Shown in pieces: positions 56,123 to 64,000 of a stretch of 64,000 nucleotides of DNA. Within the stretch, counting starts at the first letter, position 1. Every line of letters starts with the position of its first letter. Both the position numbers and the translations under genes were made by a program. This DNA comes from Tubiluchus corallicola (taxonomy: Eukaryota > Priapulida > Priapulimorpha > Priapulimorphida > Tubiluchidae), in contig JAQGDQ010000380.1 in NCBI GenBank assembly GCA_030141605.1, positions 1-64,000 of the forward strand. The letters are read 5' to 3'. The notes beneath the pieces are model-generated. The model saw only the letters and a list, made by a program, of their open reading frames with translations. It did not search any database and was not told the DNA's origin.

Positions 56123-56519
56123 CCATTGCACAAAAAACAGGTGATGTATCTCTCAGTTCAGACATGTTAGTTTGTGATGTACTGCAGAAGTTCGACAGCT
56201 TATGTGTGAGGCACCGGTAAATTTGAAATTTGAATTTTTTTCTTAAAACTTGCCTAGTTTTAGTACAACACACTGAATACCTTAGCACTGTGCTTGAATT
56301 TTCGCTTTCGCGAATCCATGCAACACCCTCGTGGAATATTTTTGCTGTTGAAAATTTTGTTAGTTTGTGGTGTCATAAATCGTTGGGTTCGCCCGCCATT
56401 AATTGAGGTTTTAACCAATAATTTAATTCTGGAATGTTTTTGCAATACTAATTGTGTTAAAATGTATACTTTTTATCCGGTTTGGAAATGGGGTAGTATA
56501 TTAAAAATTGTCTTTCTTT
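56123..56519 (+). mobile_element. TTAA element family 2, 5'-truncated copy
   Basis: From GCACAAAAAACAGGTGATGT to a TCTTTCTTTAAA right end. The body matches 37255-37650. Confidence 0.8.
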
Positions 56520-56815
56520 AAATTCACATTTACTATTGTGATGCAGTGTACAATATGTATTGACATAAATAGAGGTAGATGGTAGTTCTAGGTAGTTTTT
56601 TAATAAGGTTAAAGTTACATTTCAGTCATGAAATTCTGTGCAGTAGTAGCTAGCACTAAATTAGGAAAAGTAATATTATTTAGGAACATATCTTCTAGAA
56701 ATTCCAGAGATATACACAAAAGAAGAACAAATTGAATAAATTGACACCCCTGTTCCTTTTAGTATTAAAAGTATCTAAACTGTAACGTGTAATTCAAGGC
56801 TTAGTTGGACGAGTA
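56520..56815. other. Intronic sequence, no gene seen
   Basis: Nothing supportable. Confidence 0.5.
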
Positions 56816-57565
56816 ACTGTGATGTTACCGAAGCAAACTTTTTGCTTCGCTTTGTCGATAATTGCACTTTCATTTAAGTTTCGGTTTCGTGGAAATTTAT
56901 TAAATTTCGTAGCCAAAATTTCGTGTAATTTTCGGTAGCATATTTCCGAGGTTTTACTAGTATTTATCCAATTTACCTTTCTTTTCTCCTAGACGACAAA
57001 AACCGCTGAAAAAGCCTTATCTAAAATAGTCACAAATAAGGCGAAAATTTTGTTTACGTAAAAGTTTTTCACGTGCTTTTACCAGCAATGTGGCATATGT
57101 TCAGTGCTAATGACTATGAAGTTTTGGGGTTTCCAGGCCCAGTCAACCGAAATATCAAAGCATCTTTGCATTTGCTCGGGCAAAAGTTTTATAACTTATG
57201 AATTGTAGGCAACATAATATCTATAAAATAAAATTTATATATATTTAGTTGATGCGTTATGTTCTGTAAACATTAATCATTAAGGATACTTAAATCCAAA
57301 AACATATTAAGACATTTTCTACTCCTTCAAACTTGAGGTTCTATGCTACAAAACTTCGTTGTCCTTTTTGTATTAAAATTTTTCATCAGTCATTTTGCAT
57401 CACAGTAAACAAAAGCAAGCAAACACTAAACAAAATATTTTACTTATTTTAGAATTCCCTTCTTTCAGTTTTAATGGTAGTTGTTTTTGCAAAAAATACT
57501 TCCGTATCGATTTCCTATGTCTCAATAAATTTCGGTTTCGGCTTGTAAGTTCAGTTTCATCATTG
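56816..57565. mobile_element. hAT-type miniature element, family 2 (degraded copy)
   Basis: GATGTTACCGAAGC, TTTCATTTAAGTTTCGGTTTCG and, near the other end, AATTTCGGTTTCGGCTTGTAAG match 54679-55170. Both termini are mutated and extra sequence has been gained inside, so no target duplication can be read. Confidence 0.65.
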
Positions 57566-58072
57566 ATGAGAAGTCTATATATTGATTGTAGTTCGTTAGC
57601 ATCTTTCTAAGAATCGAATTCAAGAATTATAAGATTAGAATTCAGCATAACAAATGAAAGTCTCCTGCTATTGATCCGTTTTTGTACATTTTCTTCGAAA
57701 TGACATGACATGGAAGTAGCAAATTTTAGCATAATTTAAATTTGTTGTGTTTCCTATTATCATGTATAACATTTGGCTGTTGCTTTGTAATTTTATCGAC
57801 AAAAGTTCTTTGAAATTGCTTTTTCTCCAGCGTCACAATTTCTGCTCAAATTTTCATGACAGTTTATTATCGCTTTGTTGAGTTTTATCATCTGTGTTAC
57901 TTTACGAACAAGTGACTGGGGTCTATAATAATCCAGTTACAAGACTGGTATAAGTAATGCTTTGTTTATTAAGAGCTCGTTTGGAGCAGCTAATTTCATG
58001 TAATGAGTAAGGCCTGCTAATCAGTGTATACTTCCTTGCCTTTTACTAACTAGTAACTAGTAGTAACTAGTA
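57566..58072. other. Intronic sequence, no gene seen
   Basis: AT-rich without recognisable exon or repeat. Confidence 0.5.
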
Positions 58073-58262
<190 letters not shown>

Positions 58263-58520
58263 TTACGGCCAGAGGGGAGCATTTCAAAATATTTATTACC
58301 TGGATGGAATTCATCTTTCATGATAACTTGCGCTCTCTCTGCGACCCCAGTTTCATATAAATGATGTCGCATAGAATTGCTGTTGGATTCCTACAATTTT
58401 TTAAGGCGAATTTAACAATTTGATCAAGAGCATTGCGATCTTCCTGCGTGGTGGCGCCATGGTACCAAACATTGAGGGATGTTTTTAAGATGCTCTCCGT
58501 GATAAAAACTTGTTAAATGA
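58263..58520 (-). mobile_element. LINE ORF fragment (CR1/L2-like C-terminus)
   Basis: The minus strand encodes, across frame breaks, CLVPWRHHA-like and DQIVKFALKN-type segments, VAERAQVIMKDEFHPGNKYF and EMLPSGRK. The LPSGR motif after a His-Pro context is typical of the C-terminus of CR1/L2-type reverse transcriptases. It is cut off at the CGT array. Confidence 0.75.
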
Positions 58521-58869
58521 TTTAAGTTGTCTTAAAAAGAACAGTTTTACTTCTGAGATTTGTCAGTGCGGCATTTGTTTTATACAACCGCATGTAAATA
58601 TATACAAATTTGGTGCATCTTATCTTTTTAAGTTAGCCGTTGCTGATTAACACTTACAAATTCTGTATCGAAATATATTTTTAGCTAGACCGAAGATTTT
58701 CTCTTACATCAAAGCAGATAAGTTTCGGCGACATGCAAAACCTTGGTGATCATCAATGTATGAATTTTTCTGCATGCCATAATTGGTAACAATTTTATTC
58801 TATAATATCGCAATGATAAGAATTATTGTAAATAAATACACGAAAGAGCCAGCTCTTAGGAATCAACAT
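58521..58869. other. Intronic sequence, no gene seen
   Basis: Nothing supportable. Confidence 0.5.
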
Positions 58870-59079
58870 GTTTATTGGGTGACGATCGTTTCGGTTACTG
58901 AAGCCATTGTCAAACTATAAATGAAGCCTAAAAAGTTCATTTTGATATGCAAAATGGTAACCTGTTGTCTTTCAGTTTCAGTTTGTGCATTTGTGTCATT
59001 AATGTGTTATTTATTCTTTTTTTGGCTTCATTTATAGTTTGACAGTGGCTTCAACAGCCGATCGTCGCTCAATAAACAT
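58870..59079. mobile_element. Inverted repeat, possibly Penelope-like terminal sequence
   Basis: 58870-58928 (TGTTTATTGGGTGACGATCG ... ATGAAGCC) and 59024-59079 (GGCTTCATTTATAGTTTGAC ... AATAAACA) are reverse complements with about 85% identity by eye, around a 95-bp spacer. The ACGATCG and GGCTTCAGTAACC-type words recall Penelope-like element ends, but no reverse transcriptase or GIY-YIG region is nearby. Confidence 0.5.
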
Positions 59080-59675
59080 AATTGCGAATAACTACATTAT
59101 TGGTCTACTGCATGCACAGTTTGCATGCGTATCGGAAATGCCGAAAGAAATGTTTAGTAAATATTAGAAATGTGAACAAACTTTCATGAAAAAAAGCACA
59201 GTGTAGCAGTATTTGTTGACGATACGCGCAGGGGTATCTATCTGTCCTTCAATTCCCCTTCTTAGAAAGACAATACAAAAAAGAATTAATTCCTTCTGCT
59301 TATTGGCAGTTTGACTTCAGAGTTATTGCTCCGCTACATCCTTAGACATTCAATATTGTTGTTGAATAACCATCTACGGACTGGCAAGACTCTTCTCTTT
59401 GAGAATTCTATACGTCTGATTGCATCGGATAAACCGATAAGCTTGCAGTCTAATTCTACTGGCGTATGTATGGGGAGTGATGTGCTGCTTCAACGGGGTG
59501 GAGAGATAATTTATTCTAAAGTTCTGTGCAAACTTTGGTCTTACGTAAAGCACAAGTAGACGCTCTCTCCATAAGCAAAGCTTATAAAATTCATTTTGAA
59601 ATTTTGTGTCACTTTACATACATACAAAATACATGTTGAACTACAATGGATAACAATATCATATTAAATCTTTAA
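59080..59675. other. Intronic sequence, no gene seen
   Basis: A plus-strand open stretch at 59311-59559 shows no recognisable domain. Confidence 0.45.
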
Positions 59676-60110
59676 AGGACAAGAAAAGGGGCACCTGAAG
59701 TAGGCTTCAGAAAAATCGCCTTAAAAAATTATATTACTTTATAGCAATTTTATGCGTATATCTTACTCGCACTGAATTTTAGTTTGTTTTCATTTTAAAT
59801 CTCCCGCAATACTGTTCCGAAGTCGCCATTACGTGACGTCATGTATCAAACGTAAATCAAGTGAAGAAAAGGCAATGTTAAATTATGTCTCAAAAGACTT
59901 TCCGTGCAAATCTATATTACTTAGACTTTCGCTTACCTGCTTGAAGGACTTAGGTAACTAGAAAAGAAAATGATTAATTATTTAGAATGTTTTTGCCAGT
60001 TGGTAAAATGTCGCTGACTCGCCCTCCAGGGTGTACCACTCACTAACTAAAAAACGTATTTTTAATCTTATTGACAACATACGGTAATTTTAAATTTTAA
60101 TCAGGTTGTG
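59676..60110 (+). mobile_element. TTAA element family 1, 3'-truncated copy
   Basis: TTAA at 59672-59675, then AGGACAAGAAAAGGGGCACC. It matches 39300 until about 60110. TGACGTCA at 59834-59841. Confidence 0.85.
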
Positions 60111-60715
60111 ACTTGTAGTTTTCCCAACAGGTTGTCTTCTTCTTAATTATTAAGCTTCTGTTTTCTTTCTCTTTATTTTTCTTACTTGTCAATGTTCTCT
60201 TTATTATTCTCTTTAGAATAAACAACTTTGGAACATGAATGAAATAGTGAAGGCGTTTCTGCGCATTTATATCAGCTGTTATAAGTACTGTTCTAAGCTT
60301 CTTAAGGTTTCATATTCTATCATTCAGTCTTTTTAGATACAGTAAATTTGTGGAAATTCTGTCAGTTAAACTTAGGTCTATGTTGTACCTGCTTTGATAC
60401 GGGGTTTCGTGTGAATTATTGCATGTACCGAATGACATAGCGTACAGAATATTCGTTACGGTACAAATGAAATATACATAAATATCAATCAGTAGGTAAA
60501 TAGTGTGTATACTTGTGTAAAGCATCCTGAGTACGCGAATAAAGGAAAAAAGACTATAAAAAAAGCATTGCAGAGTTCTATAAAGAATGAGATTGGTGAA
60601 GATAGATAGAGAGACACGGAGGTAAAAACACTATTATGATGTGGAAGATATTAGATTAAATTGTGCAATTAAGTGAGTAATCAAAGCAGAGTGAGTTTGT
60701 GAATACTTCAACAGA
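60111..60715. other. Intronic sequence, no gene seen
   Basis: Nothing supportable. Confidence 0.5.
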
Positions 60716-60900
60716 TTACTAGATATATAAAACCTGAAAATTTAAACTTCCGTGACGACCTGTAGGCGCAGCCATTTTAATGGTAAGTCATCTGAAACAA
60801 GTTCAGATCTCATTATTTTGAAGTTTAAAAATGATATAACTTGATATGGAAAGTTTTTTTGAGGTGTACTTTAGAATTCTATTTTCTTTTCCTTTAATTA
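60716..60900 (-). mobile_element. TTAA element family 1, internal fragment
   Basis: GCGCAGCCATTTTAATGG and the following CAAGTTCAGATC... AAGTTTAAAAATGAT resemble 5610-5690 and the complement of the right part of 39300-39944. Confidence 0.5.
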
Positions 60901-60971
60901 CGCGTAATTTTGACGATAAGTGTAAGAGATAGTGCCATAATAAAGGGGAGAAAATCTGGCCATCCCATCAC

Positions 60972-61398
60972 CAGGGATGAGATCACAAGCTGACCGCTAG
61001 TTGGCAGGCCGTCACTTTGTTTACATCACGTACATCAGCGTAACCACGTGTATATCTCTATGTATAAAAATATAGAATCAATTGTACGGAGTTATTTGAG
61101 TCAATTGCAGACAGTTTTTATATACTTTTGCATAGGAGCAGCCAGTACTTAGGCATTTTTGAGACAATTAGGTATCATGTATCCTTGATAGTTGGGTATT
61201 TTAAATTATGCATGAAACAAGGTAACTGATATTTTAAGTCCACTTAGAGGCTCTCTATGGTCACAAAATTGCAATTTGTTGCTTCGCCCCCTTGAACCCC
61301 CTTGGGGACTTTGCCCCTCAACCCCATCAGGGGCCTAGGCGGCCCCAAAACCCCCGGCCTGTTTCAGAGTTTTTTGCAATTTGTCATTCTCATCCCTG
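60972..61398. mobile_element. Miniature element family E with 6-bp flanking duplication
   Basis: Starts CAGGGATGAGA and ends TCTCATCCCTG (11-bp perfect terminal inverted repeat). CATCAC occurs on both sides (60966-60971 and 61399-61404). 427 bp, non-coding, with a CCCCTTGGGGACTTTGCCCC-type GC-rich patch inside. The superfamily is uncertain because six bases is not the usual hAT length. Confidence 0.8.
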
Positions 61399-61500
61399 CA
61401 TCACAAAGTTATGAAACAGATGGTAAACATCTATTATTAAGTACGTAATTCACTGGTTCACGGGAGTGTTTTGCCCAGTGAAAGTAATGTACGTTGTACT

Positions 61501-61872
61501 CGGGGATGTTGTTGCCAAAACTGAAATTAAAAACCGAAACCAAAATTTATGAAACACGGGAAACCGAGACCGAACCAAAATCATTCTCGTAAAACCAACT
61601 TCTATCAAAGCTGCAAAAATCCAAGATAAATAAAATACGTCGTTTTTGCTTGTTTGCTTATATTTTGCTCTGATACGAAGTAGCTGGGCAACAAATCTTA
61701 ACCAAAAGAGTGGAACAATGTTGTTTGTGGTTAAAGATCATTAAGCTTCAGAAATTTAATAGATTTTATTTTGTAAATATTTTGTTGCCTGTATTTCATA
61801 AATTATAAAATTAAACTTGGTTTTTCAAATAAAAGCAAACCGAACGAAATTTTCGTTTCAGTAACATCCCTG
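61501..61872. mobile_element. hAT-type miniature element, family 2 (copy 3)
   Basis: 372 bp, inverse orientation to 54679. It begins CGGGGATGTT and ends AACATCCCTG. The 8-bp flanks GTTGTACT and ATTGTACT differ at one base. It shares ACCGAAACC and GAAACCGAGACCG words with the family. Confidence 0.88.
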
Positions 61873-62116
61873 ATTGTACTGATGTAGTAAAAAATTTGGT
61901 GTTTGTAATGTATTGGATATTTTTGTGGCTAGCAAACAATCCGCTTTCAAGTTTCACCCACGTGCCAAAAATGTAAAACAGTCACATTCTGCGCGTTTAA
62001 TTATATCGGCATTTCTTGGCATTTTTGAGATTTGCGAAGTTTATTCGTTTTTATCTCATTGCAAAGTTTTCTCAGTTTTGTTAACGGAAAGCTTTCACAT
62101 TTTGCGATTATGTTAC

Positions 62117-62182
62117 CTGGGTGGCACTGGTGATGAGTCCAACACTGTGCTGAACCTCCGAATGTCCAAACTTTGCCGCCGA
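62117..62182 (-). CDS. Antisense gene, exon A (first seen in window)
   Basis: 66 nt between the acceptor CATATTTTTACAG and the donor GTAACA. The frame that joins exon B encodes RRQSLDIRRFSTVLDSSPVP plus Pro, with two RRxS-type phosphorylation motifs and an SSPVPP segment. The last two bases AG plus the first base of exon B form AGT (Ser), and the reading frame stays open. The RRxS ... SPV layout recalls the N-terminal part of FAM122/PABIR proteins. Upstream exons and the start codon were not found and probably lie beyond the right edge. Confidence 0.5.
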
Positions 62183-63837
62183 CTGTAAAAATATGTATAT
62201 ATATATACATATGTATACATGTCATTTATTTGTACTCATGGTACAATCACATTAAATAAACAAACAGATGGACAACATTAATTAACAAGATTAGTAAGCA
62301 ATGTGAATACATACAATTAAGTGAGAGTAAGATATGTTAGTATGGAGTACAAGTCATTCCTGTCAAAAAATCAAAACAATTACGTTCCAGAGCCCCTACA
62401 ACTTCTTTAATGAAATTTACAGACCATATTTGTTCATCGCTAGCATTGAGTCTTGTAATCTAATGTACTGGTGGAAAGAACTTTAGAAAGAAAATTTTCA
62501 TTTGTGTAAAAAGTTTTCTACTCGTTACAAATAGATAACAAATTATAACCCATTATAGAAGAGGTATGAAATCGAGAAAATTGCAAAGAAATCGGTTATG
62601 TGATTTTCATTATATAAGCAACTATGGTAAAATTTAACAAATCGTTTTTGTAAGTGTTTAAGTGATAAAAGGAACGACAAGATCTGTGTGATCTAAACGG
62701 CAAATTCCAAAGTTTTCTTACTGCAATATTCCAAGCTGTACTTAGTTCAGAAATTTTATTATCGAGTTTCCAGGTTTCACAATGGTAATCACCTGCATTC
62801 TTTTTCCACAGTAATCTTAATACAACGTGACTATGCTCAACAGGTTACTGAACACTTTATAATCATGATCACAGTTTTTCTTAGTTCTCGCTCCATTTCA
62901 TCTTTCATTCACTACCCCCCCCCAATTTTATGTATATATTATCATTATTTCAATTATTAATCACTTCTCTAACATCTCCACGTACTGTCAAGCTATGGTT
63001 TTAGGCTCAAACTGTATGCATCAAAATTATTCTGTAATGTAATTTGCACATGTATATGCTGCGTAAGAATCTCTTTTGTAATTTCTGGATAATATTGCAT
63101 TTATATTTACTTCAGTGAAATTATCTGTATTTTTATTATAACTGTTAGATGCAGAGTGGAAATAAATAAACTTATAACTTAAGGTTTGATTTCCGTAGTA
63201 ACTGTGACAGTAGCTATTGAACTATACCATTGTTTAATTCCATAAAGATTATTGGATATTTTTCTCATTGGGTTTATATCCCAGTGTTTCTATAAATATT
63301 ACAGTTCCGAGAATCTAACTTTTGCACAACAAAATGTGCATGAGGACAGCTAATACCTACACAAGAAAATACTTACATTAATTATTCTTAAGCAAGGTCT
63401 TTCCTAAACGGATTTGACGAAATTGCAAAACCGACTAGGAAATGCTGCCGGAAATAATTTAATTATTGCTGAACTGCCAATGCCTACTGCATGGCAATGT
63501 CCATGCAGAAATGTAATTTCTAACCGTGTGACAATCTTTTACTGCTTCAGCTTTGGTTTCGTCAGTCGTAAAGAAGTTTTTGAGCTGGTATTTCGCTGAG
63601 CCAGTGCGAATTTGTATGCTAATTGTTTTCGATCGTTTCGCTGTAATGGATTTCACTCCATTTCTGGTCAGGCTGGCTGTCTTTAGCTTGTCTGACTGTC
63701 AAGGTATTGCCACAAGTGGTTTGGGCATGTGTCATATAAACACAGACAATCAATAAGCTCAAAGGAGTTGATAGATAATAAAAGGTGCAAGTGTTTATGC
63801 ATGGGTAGTTATGTTTAAAACCTGTCATAACTGTCCA
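62183..63837. other. No recognisable exon
   Basis: AT-rich intronic sequence for SNRNP70 and probably also for the antisense gene. A short alternating TA/CATATG patch lies at 62190-62222. Open stretches at 63414-63828 match nothing I know. Confidence 0.5.
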
Positions 63838-64000
63838 TAGTGATGGGCGATTAATAGATTAATCGAATTAATAGAGAAAACAGTTTTTTCTTCAGGCTGT
63901 TTGACAAAAATTTCCGAAAAAACGCCCGTCGCGGGACGCCGTGGCCCTCTCGCGAATTCTAAATATGCCTACTGCACCCATCGCTGAACGGGGGCTATCT
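63838..64000. mobile_element. Possible hAT-like terminus at the window edge
   Basis: TAGTGATGGGCGATTAATAG followed by ATTAATCGAATTAAT has the look of a hAT transposon end. ACCCATCGCTGA near 63978 could be the opposite end of a tiny derivative. No target duplication was confirmed. Confidence 0.3.

Noticed and set aside
62130-62160. Hammerhead-like TGATGAGTCC core
   Set aside because: The CTGATGA core is not exact, stem II does not form and the GAAAC core is missing; the segment is better explained as an exon.
61913-62188. 91-codon plus-strand open frame
   Set aside because: Lies antisense over exon A and has no recognisable domain or splice context.

Overview
This is a window of animal (metazoan) nuclear DNA, probably from a bilaterian invertebrate. 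It is AT-rich by eye and has spliceosomal introns with GT..AG borders. Almost all of it is transposon debris, tandem arrays and microsatellites. Only the right third holds recognisable host genes. I cannot name the species. An ETDV-ending Kv1 channel and an animal-type U1-70K N-terminus fit a bilaterian.

Left two thirds (1-44,600): no host gene is supportable. The region holds fragments of several non-LTR (LINE) families, three solo LTRs of one family (two with perfect 5-bp target duplications, one with 4/5), two copies of a second LTR-like element, two families of TTAA-flanked miniature elements, a full-length but decayed 5S rRNA-like sequence, two tRNA-like sequences and more than a dozen tandem arrays. 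The array units are about 80, 41, 48, 76, 85, 32, 73/74, 42, 85, 21, 74 and 48 bp in left-to-right order, with long microsatellites between them. One LINE family appears as inverted 3' ends at 1-300 and 7,630-7,920.

Right third (44,800-64,000): an intronless Shaker/Kv1 potassium channel gene lies on the minus strand (44,838-46,439). About 1 kb away, head-to-head, starts SNRNP70 (U1-70K) on the plus strand. Its first three coding exons (47,425-47,568; 53,613-53,675; 56,027-56,081) are in the window, and the RNA-binding-domain exons must lie beyond the right edge. A third gene runs antisense through it. Three minus-strand exons (62,117-62,182; 52,226-52,422; 51,226-51,473) have matching splice phases and give one open protein of about 168 residues. 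That protein has a weak, tentative resemblance to the FAM122/PABIR family of PP2A inhibitors. Its 9.7-kb intron spans SNRNP70 exons 2 and 3, so the two genes are interleaved on opposite strands.

The introns are packed with a 55-bp satellite, hAT-type miniature elements with exact 8-bp target duplications, LINE tails and TTAA elements. One TTAA element ends 32 bp before SNRNP70 exon 2. The most unusual points are the interleaved antisense gene, an 85-bp array carrying a CTCF-like core in each of 16 units, stem-loops in LINE tails whose stems differ while the loop is kept, a 258-bp near-perfect foldback, and satellites that seem to arise inside mobile elements.
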